A DNA stretch of 27,500 nt from positions 12,618,178 to 12,645,677 of the forward strand of contig CM022671.1 in assembly GCA_012295275.1 (NCBI GenBank), in the 5' to 3' direction. Both the position numbers and the translations under genes were made by a program. This document shows, piece by piece, positions 13,373 through 22,807 of the stretch. Origin of the DNA: Chrysomallon squamiferum (lineage: Eukaryota > Mollusca > Gastropoda > Neomphalida > Peltospiridae). Position 1 is the first letter of the stretch, and the number at the start of each line of letters is the position of its first letter. Under the pieces are notes generated by a model that was given only the letters and a program-made list of their open reading frames with translations, did not search any database and was not told where the DNA came from.

Positions 13373-13424
13373 TAAGCGCTGACCACGAGCAGCCCCTAAG
13401 TAAGAAAGTAACAAGTCGACCTGA

Positions 13425-13429
<5 letters not shown>

Positions 13430-13459
<30 letters not shown>
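13430..13459. repeat. A30 homopolymer just after the minisatellite
   Basis: An uninterrupted run of 30 A on the + strand begins 58 bp after the last minisatellite unit. It could be a retroposon tail or an independent homopolymer. Confidence 0.95.
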
Positions 13460-13461
<2 letters not shown>

Positions 13462-13636
13462 TTAAAAAAAATTAAAAATATTACTTTTTTATTATTATTT
13501 ATAATAATTTTTACTTCGAGCCTATAATCTGTCTTTGTAAATATTCCTGTCTTTGTAAATGTTCATATAAAAGAAATATTTCTGCTAATAAAATCTGGGT
13601 GATCCTTAATGAAATATATATGACGTCATAAAGACG

Positions 13637-13665
13637 ATTATTACTATTATTATTATTATTATTAT
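13637..13665. repeat. (TTA)n microsatellite
   Basis: About nine TTA units with one CTA interruption. Confidence 0.93.
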
Positions 13666-13895
13666 ATTTAATTTATAATGCTAATGATCCTTAGAGGATC
13701 TTCAGCAATGTGGATATTTCTGACAATAGTCCAAACCTTTTCGCGTCTGACCGACTGTGCGCTTAAGCTATATAATATATAACGTTAAAATCGATATAAA
13801 ACTGAACTGCGGTATTGATCTACAAAAACAACAACAACATGTTTTACTTCAGTATTCGATCGAATGCAGTGCACATATATGTGGTATTTTAAACA

Positions 13896-14016
<121 letters not shown>

Positions 14017-14238
14017 CTACTAAACGTGTTATTATTAATGTTTTATAAAAGAGAGACAAATCCCTTTCTGTGGGCTTTTCTTGCCTATTAACAGCAAAGA
14101 TTGTTCAGTGAAGAATCATTAAAACATATTGCAGTATTAAATGCGTGAACCCATTTTAAAGTACAGGATTTTTACTTGGCATCGAGAACACTGTACAATC
14201 TAATTGTGCATGTTTAACTTCCAGCAGATCATATGTAC

Positions 14239-14239
<1 letters not shown>

Positions 14240-14295
<56 letters not shown>
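14240..14295. repeat. (TG)n microsatellite
   Basis: About 28 perfect TG units on the + strand. Confidence 0.97.
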
Positions 14296-14299
<4 letters not shown>

Positions 14300-15329
14300 C
14301 TAAATGAATCTGAAATTTATGTTACTAAATTCATGCTGTCGAATTCATGATTCGTTCTTTGTATGGTGGAAAGAAAACAAATATTTTCAAGACAGTTATT
14401 TGAATGATTAGATCTCAAACATATGGTGCTACTCCAGATTTACAGCCGTTTACTTGAAACGAATGGCTTTTCTATAATTTCCTTTTTCATTTTGATGAGA
14501 ACAGATGGCATAAAATAATGCAGAGTTTAACCTGTCAAGTTTCCTTCTATTTGATACAATTTACAGCGGTTCCACTTCTTGGCATTCACTAAAAATAACG
14601 GTAAAATGAATTTATTGTTCTTATTGCAAAGGTTCCAAAATATTTAGTTGAATCATATCTCTAAAAAACACTTAAATACAAGAACAAAAATTAAATTTTT
14701 ATTAAATTAGCAGGAGAAAATATTCATATTTGATCAATCTAAAAATTAATAATGAAATTGAAATATTTGTTAATTTCAAATTCAGCATAAAACCGAACAT
14801 AATTAACATGTGTCCTGTATCCCAGTATTTATAAATTTATTAACCATTTTGAATTAAATGTCTTTCTTCGAAATCAAGCACCAGAAGGTAGTAATTATGA
14901 ATGAGATTTCTTTCTTTTTTCGAGAATTGCCTAAGCGTTAAGAAATTAACACAAATACCAAACACATTTAATTTACGAAATCCTGTTACTTCACGGCATT
15001 ACTTTTAATCGTTCACTGTAATTGACATGGCAACATAGGTAGACATTTAAAACTCATCTAACTGTGTATAGGGAATTGTTTCATTTCTTGTTGCAGATCA
15101 GTACGTCTGACAGTCTCCAAAGTTCAGATGAAACCAAAATATGCTACTGTTCAAGTTAATGTGATCCTCTGCAATGCAGTACAAACAAGATGTCAGTACG
15201 CATCATCTCCGCTATTAATCAGTATCCAAGATGCAGGAGTAAACTGTTTAATGACATATTTCAGTGTATTTGTTGTCAGTTAAATTTCAAAATAGAGTAA
15301 TCATAAGCCATACAGTAACGAATTGGAAT

Positions 15330-15450
15330 GAGACAGAGAGAGAAACAGACACCGAGATGTAGATATATAGAGAGATTCAAAGACAGACACACACAGATAA
15401 ACATATACAGAGATATATAGAAATATACAAAGTAGAGAGAGAGGGACAGA
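15330..15450. repeat. Imperfect GA/GACA/CA purine-rich patch
   Basis: Interrupted GAGA, GACA and CACA units with ATATAG insertions form a degraded compound microsatellite. Confidence 0.8.
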
Positions 15451-16253
15451 AAGGAAACAGTATACACACGCGAGACAAATTATAAGTTAGAGCTAATTTA
15501 TAACACGTATGCAAGTATATATGCTAGAAGATAAAATATATTTGTTTATTTCATTAATTTAATATAAGGCACCATCATGGTTTTGACAGAAATATCAAAT
15601 ATTTGGCATATTTAGCTTCTGTTCCTCAAAAAAAAGAAAATAAGAATAAGAATGCAAAGGAAGAAAGAATAAAAAAAAAAATGAAAACAAAGATGTATAA
15701 TTTTTAACATAATTTTTATGTCACATGCTTCAACGAATAAAAATAAAAAAATCAATTTTGTTTATAAAACAGCTCCAAACGTATTAATCAATGTCTTATA
15801 AAAATGTGTTACCAGATTTAATGAAGATATGCATGTTGTTAGTTTAATATTACAAGCGTGAAATTTTACTAAAAATGTTTTATACTTCTTAAATAGCTTT
15901 AAAAATATATACATAAATATTGCAGAAGCTATTTTGTTAGATTTCTTACCAACGTAAATCTTTTAGGATGGCATACAAATTAAAAAAATTATCTTGAAAG
16001 TTAAACAATTTTACACATTAATTAAAATATAAGATGAATAGATTAGTATAAATGTTTGTCATCATTACTGTTATTGGAAGTCCGAGATGTTTTTCAAGAC
16101 TAAATTTGTCATTTCATTATATAAAATTATTATTCACAGAAATGTTATTTATTGTGAAAATAATCAACCTTTCACTAATGATTATGAGTGAATTATTAAT
16201 TAAAGTTTTGAAACTCATTTATTCCTTATTTATACCTATATATATAAATTATT

Positions 16254-16390
16254 AATGTTTTGAATACATATATTTATTTACTAATGTTTTAACGACTATA
16301 TTGTATATTAATGTTTTTAAAATGATATATTTTATTAATGTGTTTAATTATATATTGTTTTCTAATACTAATTTAAAAGCGAACTTTTTA
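16254..16390. repeat. Degenerate AT-rich 27-bp tandem repeat
   Basis: Blocks starting with AATG (or AATA) begin at 16283, 16310, 16337 and 16364, exactly 27 bp apart, with a related block starting at 16254. Each block runs from AATGTTTT through an ATAT-rich middle to a TATT or TTCT end. Divergence between blocks is high, so this is an old array. Confidence 0.6.
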
Positions 16391-17080
16391 TTACTATTTT
16401 AATGTTTGTATTGTTTATCACCGAAATTTAAATACACTTATGTTCATAAAAACATTTGGAAAAAATTATTAAAGTACATTCTTTCTTATTATTCTTAAAT
16501 CTAAGAAGCTGCATGATAGAAGTGATTAGTAAAATAAGTTTAATACATGTTTGTATTAATATGTATCATGTAGAACACAGGAAAAATATTTAGTAACGTG
16601 AAATATTAACTAACGATTTCTTATAAATTGTGTTAATCATACTTTTTTTTCTTTTGACTATAGTAATAAAGATTTAAAGATTTATATCTCATTCCCAAAT
16701 ATCATTTTCATGTTCTGTTTTGACGTTACTAAATATTCGATTTACTTTTCAAAGTATTTTTTTTTTCAGCCAGAGATTACAACATAGTATAATAGAAATA
16801 ATGAATTATAGAACTGTTGAGAGAGAATTGTGTAGAGATACGATTTTGAATGAGTATCATCTATAAAGTTTATTTGTAACAAAGTTAAATAATGTATTAA
16901 TCTCGTTTAATTACACATAAATATAAAACATCAACAGTTGTAAATGTAACGTTCTGAAAAATATAGTGTACAAATGGTTTTGTAAACAATGGAATTTTAA
17001 ATTTGTTTTGAAATTAGTTTATAATATGATTATTAAACACGAATATATCACTGTAAGTAATGAAATGAAAAAGAAAAAAT

Positions 17081-17089
17081 GCACTTACT
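17081..17089 (-). other. Splice donor ending the CNG exon
   Basis: Read on the minus strand, A at 17089 is followed by GTAAGTGC, close to the metazoan donor consensus. The homology to CNG channels stops exactly here, just after the selectivity filter. The intron phase is 2. Confidence 0.85.
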
Positions 17090-18203
17090 CCCAGTTGCTG
17101 TCAGGCGGCGGTAGATCTCCAATTGTTGTCAAGGTCAAGGTCGACCAAAACAAAGACGCCAAATATTTTCGGGTCACAGTTGAATATTCTCCAACCGGAA
17201 GTGGATATGACCACTTTCCTTTGAAATCTTCTGCTTCTGAAATTAGGTAATAAAAAGCAGCAAACCAGTGTGAACCCAGAAATAACATGTGTGTCAGGTT
17301 AGCCACACGAATAAAGTTTGGATACGCAGATTTAGATTCCAACATGTGTATAAAACCGAATGTCCTGTACACTTTTATGAATCTTGGAAATCGAATCATT
17401 GGATGTATTCCAATATATAGCTGAACTAGATCAAGAGGCAACAAACAGGAAATATCCGCGTAAAACATGTATTTATTTTTCATATACTGTTGTGCAAGTT
17501 TTTTAGTATCATACACCATTAACCCTTGGTCGAGATAACCAGTTCTGAATTGCACGAAAATATCCAATACATAAATCACATCACATAAGGCATCAATCAC
17601 AAACCAAGCGGTCGGACTGCTATTTTGAATCTCCTTGAAAGCTTCTCGAGCGATTGTAGACCAGAGGTTATACAAAACAGCCAGAGTGGTTATCCCCAGC
17701 CAGTAGAACATAAACTGTCCATTATAATGGGCTACAAAATGGCGTGCACTTTTCGGTTTCTGCCACTGGGCAGGCAGTTTAAGCTCCTGGTCATCGTCAG
17801 GCGGAGGAGTGTGATGAACTCGTTGGTTTCGTGTGGAAAACTTCTTCATAAACGAATCTTCTCGTTGAATGTCAATTCGTTTCTTTTCTTTAAATTCCGA
17901 AGAAAGGGTCTGAATTCCGTTGGCAGCTCTCAGAGTGTTTCTAAGTCTTTTCCAGTGTGAGCCGTCCATGGAAGCACCTGGTTTCCTCCTCAGTTTATTC
18001 ATCTTTAGTTTTACCCCTGATCCTCGAGACTCTGAGCTACTGCGCCTGTCGCCACTGTTACCACCTTCCTGCAATATTTTGCAGGTTACTGAATGCGAGT
18101 GGTCGCAGTCTTGTTCTTCGTTACCATCAACCATTTTTGTTGTTTCCTCTTTTAAGTCAAACGTAACGATTTCCGTTTCCTTTTCTGAAGCACTGTTGGC
18201 CAT
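17089..18203 (-). CDS. CNG cation channel subunit, large 5' coding exon (partial gene)
   Basis: The exon encodes 371 complete codons of a cyclic-nucleotide-gated channel subunit, a plasma-membrane cation channel opened by cAMP or cGMP. Residues 1-155 are a charged cytosolic N-terminus with a basic segment at 65-104. S1 is about 162-182. S2 is about 198-218, followed by RTGYLDQGL (220-228), a family-typical motif. S3 is about 243-262. S4 carries R271, R274, K277 and R280 at three-residue spacing. S5 is about 298-322 with H312-W313, and the pore helix LFWSTLTLTTIG ends in the filter at 359-367 (TTIGDLPPP). Vertebrate CNGA subunits have TIGETPPP here and CNGB has TIGGLP, so the acidic filter residue is kept as Asp, which points to a conducting A-type or insect CNGL-like subunit. 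The frame runs into a stop only within the intron: the donor GTAAGT begins at 17088 and splits codon 372 after GA (phase 2). The ATG at 18203 has a good context (A at -3, G at +4), but four open codons precede it in the exon, so a start further upstream is possible. S6, C-linker and the nucleotide-binding domain must lie in later exons. The paralogue is not assigned. Confidence 0.93.
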
Positions 18204-18240
18204 ACTGTGATACAGCTGAAAAATAAATTATTTAGTCCAA
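18204..18240 (-). other. Splice acceptor and first 12 nt of the CNG exon
   Basis: On the minus strand a T-rich tract ending TTTATTTTTCAG places the AG at 18217-18216 and the exon start at 18215. The 12 nt before the ATG (CTGTATCACAGT) are in frame and stop-free, reading Leu-Tyr-His-Ser. An in-frame TAA lies just upstream inside the intron, so extension of the open frame requires splicing. Confidence 0.8.
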
Positions 18241-18352
18241 TTCATTTGTTCATTAAAGAAACTGATTAAGTCAGATTAATAAACAGGTTACTAATTTATT
18301 AAAGATTAATATTCAAATGTTTTTTCTCTTAACGATTAATATTTATTTCTAA

Positions 18353-18354
<2 letters not shown>

Positions 18355-18413
<59 letters not shown>
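18355..18413. repeat. (TTA)n microsatellite
   Basis: About 19 TTA units in the intron just upstream (sense) of the large CNG exon. Confidence 0.97.
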
Positions 18414-18714
18414 TAAAAATTACGGTAGCTCATTAATTCTCAAGTCATTCCTAAATTAAGCTTAATATATGTGAGTGTTATTTAGATATTTTTATTTACT
18501 TGTTTTATTTAATGTATTTAAACTGTTAGTCTAATATTCATATTTGATAATAAATAAATTATCAGTTTCAATATTAGTTCTTTTTAATAATGTTTATATT
18601 AAGGTCAATATTTTTATTTAGAGATATAAAGGTTATTGACTAAAATATATATCATTGTTATCATGAAGTCAGTTCATACACTGATTAGTAATCAAACATT
18701 TAAAATCTATATTT

Positions 18715-18908
18715 ATACATTTGGAAACATTCAGCTATATTTAGAACTTTTTGTTTCATATACAATGGAGTTTGTAACAATTTTTAAAATACGTATTACT
18801 TTGATATAACTGAGTACGTGCATGATATATATTTTTTAAAATGGGTTACAAACTTCATTGTATATGAAACAAAAAGTTCTAAATATAGCTGAATGTTTCC
18901 AAATATAT
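18715..18908. repeat. Near-perfect 60-bp inverted repeat (hairpin)
   Basis: The left arm 18719-18778 and right arm 18845-18904 are reverse complements at 59 of 60 positions. The exception is G18768 against T18855. The match continues outward with one further mismatch to 18715 and 18908. The spacer is 66 bp and AT-rich. The outer edges are TA-rich, which would suit a MITE-like element with a TA target site, but no terminal motif identifies a family. Transcribed with the CNG gene it would form a long double-stranded stem about 500 nt upstream of the coding exon. Confidence 0.97.
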
Positions 18909-18920
18909 CAATATTTATTT

Positions 18921-18923
<3 letters not shown>

Positions 18924-18957
<34 letters not shown>
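18924..18957. repeat. (TG)n-(TA)n compound microsatellite
   Basis: About eight TG units pass directly into about nine TA units. Confidence 0.95.
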
Positions 18958-19200
18958 CTGTGTTTCTGTTTAAGTATATTAATATTAATGTATCAACTGA
19001 TCACGCGCTAAACTTTCAGATTTATCTTATTTTATTTATTCAAGTATTATCTGTGATAGACCTATTACATTTACCTGATTTTTCAGAGGTGTTTCCGACA
19101 CTGAAGCAGACAAAGGAAAATTGATCACTGAAACTTAGATAATTTCAGTGACGTTAACGCTGTAGTCCATTTTTTATCCACTGACTGTAAGCTGTAAAAT

Positions 19201-19468
19201 AAAATAAATAAATAAATAAATATATACATACATAATACGTACATACGTACATACATACATACGTACATACATGCGTACATACATACATACATACATACAT
19301 ACATACATACTGCATATATACTACATACATACATACATACACACATACATACATACATATATACATACACACATATACATACATAATACATACATATATA
19401 CACACACATACTAGATACATACACACACACATGCATACACACACACACACACACATACACATACATAG
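19201..19468. repeat. (TACA)n / (CA)n compound repeat
   Basis: AAAT units lead into a long imperfect TACA/TACG array, ending in about ten CA units near 19438-19455. The Tyr/Val/Cys/Met-rich open frames on the minus strand are artefacts of this array. Confidence 0.95.
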
Positions 19469-19600
19469 GTGCGAATGGGTGCCATACGTTCGAGTCTCGT
19501 CAGCGGCATCTGACGGGGTTTGTGAGGTCGTTATTGGACTTTGTCTTTCTGCAACAGTGCGTTCCCAAATATTGTCTATTCATACGTACATAAGACAGAA
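19469..19600 (+). mobile_element. Possible truncated tRNA-derived SINE fragment
   Basis: Directly after the TACA/CA array the composition turns GC-rich. GTTCGAGTCTC at 19488-19498 resembles an RNA polymerase III B box (consensus GGTTCRANTCC), and CGTCAG/CTGACG at 19498-19515 form a small stem. No A box is visible upstream, where the microsatellite takes over, so any SINE head would be truncated. Without a family consensus this stays tentative. Confidence 0.35.
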
Positions 19601-19828
19601 AATATTCAAAATCCTAAACAACATACACACGTGCACATAGAATAGATGTGCATATATACTTGCAGTATTCACATATTCACTCACATTCACTTTCATGGTC
19701 ATGTAAAAATAAACAAATACATATTTGCATACATGTGAACTAAGCTATATCCAAATTCAAAATAAACAAACATTTCAGTAATAAACATACATTTTTAGTT
19801 AAGGTTACCACATTGTAATGATGATGAC

Positions 19829-19904
<76 letters not shown>

Positions 19905-19942
19905 TATGGACTGTTACTACTACTACTATTATTACTACTAAA
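19829..19942. repeat. (TTA)n followed by CTA-rich tail
   Basis: About 25 perfect TTA units to 19903, then a short CTA/TTA mix. Confidence 0.96.
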
Positions 19943-20362
19943 ACTGCCATTATGACTACTGCTGTTATCAACCAGTTATCACCAACATTATTCCTAATAA
20001 GTAGTAATAACTGTTACTGTTGTAATGGTAGTAGTTATATTAGCAGTTACTGTTGCTGTAACACTAACATAAGCAGTACACTGTCGATCTTTCTTTGTTG
20101 TTGAAATTTGTTTTTAAATTATTTTCAGGATAACAGCTTATTTTCATAATCATTACATAATTAATATCTAATAGTTGTAGAAAGTAAGCTTTAACGTGTT
20201 CTAATCGAATATTCGTAACTTATCCACAATCATTTAATAATACTCAGATTTGTTCCATTGACCCAATTTACTGTAAGTGAATTTATTTAATAAATAAATT
20301 TAAAAATCAGTAAATCTATTAAAATTAATGTTTTGAATAAACTTGCATTACACGATATAATG

Positions 20363-20364
20363 TT

Positions 20365-20399
<35 letters not shown>

Positions 20400-20401
20400 T
20401 T
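20363..20401. repeat. (TTTA)n microsatellite
   Basis: About nine TTTA units. Confidence 0.96.
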
Positions 20402-20840
20402 CTCTATACACAAATATTTCAGCACAAATTTATTTTAGACTTTACAAACAAAATGTAATATGTATTAAAAAATGAACATAAATATTTTAATCGCATATAT
20501 TTTATCTATATTATTTACTTTTCAGTCAGTTACATAAAATATAAAATATATCAGTATAAAAAATATCACAGTGAAAATAATTAAAATAATAGAACAGTAA
20601 GTAAAGCATAATTAAAAAAAGAAAAGAAAAAAGAACAACAAAAAATTATTTAAAAACCCAACAGAAACGTTATGATTACAATCATGATGTCGAGGAAAAC
20701 GTGTTGATGAAAACAAAAAGAATAATAATATGAAAAAATTATCATCGTCATCATCATTATGACGAGAACAGAAGTAGATAATGATGAGAAGAAAAAGAGG
20801 AAAAGGAAGAAGATTAGTTTGGTGATAGTGATAATGTCAA

Positions 20841-20842
<2 letters not shown>

Positions 20843-20914
<72 letters not shown>
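20843..20914. repeat. (AG)n microsatellite, ~72 bp
   Basis: A perfect AG run on the + strand, flanked on both sides by purine-rich imperfect sequence (about 20760-20940). Confidence 0.97.
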
Positions 20915-20917
<3 letters not shown>

Positions 20918-21195
20918 GAGGAGGAAGAAAAGGATGATTAGCAGATTCAAAAGAAATTAATGAAAAAATATAAAACTATTCGAAAGAAAAGTGAGAAACA
21001 AATCTTATTTTCCATGTTAAGCATATTACATATGTAACAAGTTACAGCTGGTAATCTGAAACAGGGCGAGATAACAACCTGGTATCTCCATTCGTTAATA
21101 TTCTGCTTTTTCACAAAAGCTGTGAACTCTTTCATCATGTTTCAGAAGGAAAAACACCCACAGAATATACTCTAAAACAAATTACAACTAATTAC

Positions 21196-21285
21196 CTCTC
21201 CGAAACTGCTAGATGCCAGACTCTCGTGACAGCCGACTCCCTGCATGTTTAACTACGAATCCAGGTCACTGCGATAACGTGAACA
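21196..21285 (-). CDS. Probable 5' exon of the CNG gene (start codon at 21246)
   Basis: On the minus strand, a pyrimidine tract TTTTTCTCTCC followed by TTGTGCACAG gives an acceptor with AG at 21287-21286, and GAGAG followed by GTAATT gives a donor at 21195. Between them lies a 90-nt exon. An ATG at 21246-21244 (A at -3) is preceded in frame by TAG. From it, 17 codons run open to the donor and end exactly on a codon boundary (translation begins MQGVGCHESL and ends FGE). The large CNG exon starts with four open codons in phase 0 before its own ATG, so the two join without a shift and would add 21 residues to the N-terminus. The stretch is clearly more GC-rich than its surroundings. Alternatively it is a first exon with a longer leader: no other ATG occurs from about 21400 down to 21246. 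The splice link itself is inferred; coding extent would be 21196-21246. Confidence 0.5.
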
Positions 21286-22067
21286 CTGTGCACAAGGAGA
21301 GAAAAACAGTTTGCTGCAAACGTAACCGTGTCCTCAGGTGGGAGACAGCTGGCACTACGCAACGATTGCAAATACTGATTAAACTGTCGTCACGATTTAT
21401 GTTAGGTTTTTTGTTTGTTTTTTTGGTTTTGGGTTGGTTTTTTTTGCATTTGTACCTGTTGGCATAATTTAAAGTCACTACACCTGGTAACGATGGTAAC
21501 AGCTAACGAGTTGGTGCAGGAACAAAATAGCATGATGTAAAGATATTTAGTTTGACAAATAACAATGTTTAATAACAGCAGTCAGATCAGCGTACATAAA
21601 TGGATCGTTTACGAGTTATGCAAATTGGTCACGTGAATTATAATAAAATATCGTGAGCATTTTATTTCAAACATAATCAGTAATATGTATAAGATTTAGA
21701 AGTTGTCTAATTAAGAATATAGTATGCATCCCTTTATTTCTTATTTACCAATATTTTCTTCGTTCAGGTTATTTTCTTTTTCTTCTTCATAATGCTGTTC
21801 ATTTCACATTTATTTTTCAGTAATATAAAACATTTATAAATTTCAAACAAGGTAAACATACGTGAATCTAAAATATGCCTGCTGCAGAGATTAATAATAA
21901 TAATAAGACAAATATTTTCATCTTAAAACAGTTTAAATAGAAATGAAACACGAAAAATAACATTATATTATTCCCACTTGAAATAATAAAGGAAGATGTC
22001 CAGCTCTGAATTTAGATAAACATTTTATATATATATTCCATTCATTATTTTAATGATTTTATGGAGA

Positions 22068-22068
22068 T

Positions 22069-22099
<31 letters not shown>

Positions 22100-22100
22100 T
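22068..22100. repeat. (GACA)n microsatellite
   Basis: About eight GACA/GACAAACA units. Confidence 0.92.
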
Positions 22101-22242
22101 ACACATATAGATAAATTACACCAAATCTACTGTCAACAAATGACTAAATAGGTAATTTGATCTTGATAAGTATGTGGTGCATATAGTACTATCACTACAG
22201 GTTTGAATTCTTACTTATTTTAATACACATCTTTATCTGTTT

Positions 22243-22321
22243 ATGTATGTATGTATCTATCTATTTGTCTATCTATCTATCTATTTATCTATCTATCTAT
22301 ATATATATATATATATATATA
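22243..22321. repeat. TATG/(TATC)n-(TA)n compound microsatellite
   Basis: TATG units turn into TATC units and then about eleven TA units. Confidence 0.95.
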
Positions 22322-22583
22322 GTGCTATATTAATTTATTCCATTGAAGGTGGGCACCTTTTTCTCTTTAAAATCATGTATTTCGTCCAAAAACGCTTAAA
22401 GTAGTATATAAGAAAATTCTTAAATATAAATTATATTTATTTTGAGTTTTCAAAAGATAAAACAGCTGGGAAAAAAAAATGAAAGAGAAAAATGCTTTTG
22501 TTTACGACGTAGTATAGCCATATAGTAACATATTTTAAAAATAAACGAGAAAAAGAAACATATTCGTGCCTGGCGATAGACTG

Positions 22584-22639
22584 CTACTATTATATTATTA
22601 CTATCATTATTATTACTATTACTACTTCTACTACTACTA

Positions 22640-22670
<31 letters not shown>

Positions 22671-22736
22671 TATTACTATTACTACTTCTACTACTACGAC
22701 TACTATTATTATTACTACTCCTACTACTACGACTAC

Positions 22737-22806
<70 letters not shown>

Positions 22807-22807
22807 T
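22584..22807. repeat. Large TTA/CTA compound microsatellite, ~220 bp
   Basis: Interspersed TTA, CTA, TCA and CGA trinucleotides are arranged in two similar imperfect blocks (about 22600-22730), then about 25 perfect TTA units to 22807. The poly-Tyr (+) and poly-Ile/Val (-) open frames are repeat artefacts. Confidence 0.97.

Larger units (their letters stand above)
18216..21195 (-). other. Probable CNG intron (~2.98 kb)
   Basis: The segment lies between the acceptor of the large exon and the donor of the proposed 5' exon. It contains (TTA)n at 18355-18413, the 60-bp inverted repeat at 18715-18908, TG/TA and TACA repeats, a possible SINE fragment at about 19469, (TTA)n at 19829, (TTTA)n at 20363 and (AG)n at 20843. 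No other coding exon is recognised. The open frame at 20947-21138 (-) has no recognised family. Confidence 0.5.

Noticed and set aside
12110-13414. Minus-strand open frames of 434, 401 and 277 codons as a Pro/Ser-rich secreted or mucin-like protein
   Set aside because: They arise because a ~23-bp repeat lacks stops in all three frames. Frames shift from unit to unit, there is no domain or signal peptide, and the simultaneous opening of three frames is typical of a satellite.
15080-15150. Acceptor-like TTTCATTTCTTGTTGCAG followed by an open stretch on the + strand
   Set aside because: Only about 20 codons before a stop, a weak donor and no recognised protein; such matches are expected by chance in 27 kb.
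18204-18206. Alternative acceptor CAG directly before the ATG at 18203
   Set aside because: It lacks its own pyrimidine tract, and its use would shift the frame relative to the proposed upstream exon.
16966-18210. Plus-strand open frames across the CNG exon (16966-17250, 17625-17960, 17920-18210, 17957-18166)
   Set aside because: They are antisense shadows of the channel coding sequence, which has clear homology on the minus strand.
19125-19466. Tyr/Val/Cys/Met-rich membrane-like open frames on the minus strand
   Set aside because: They come from the TACA/CA tetranucleotide array.
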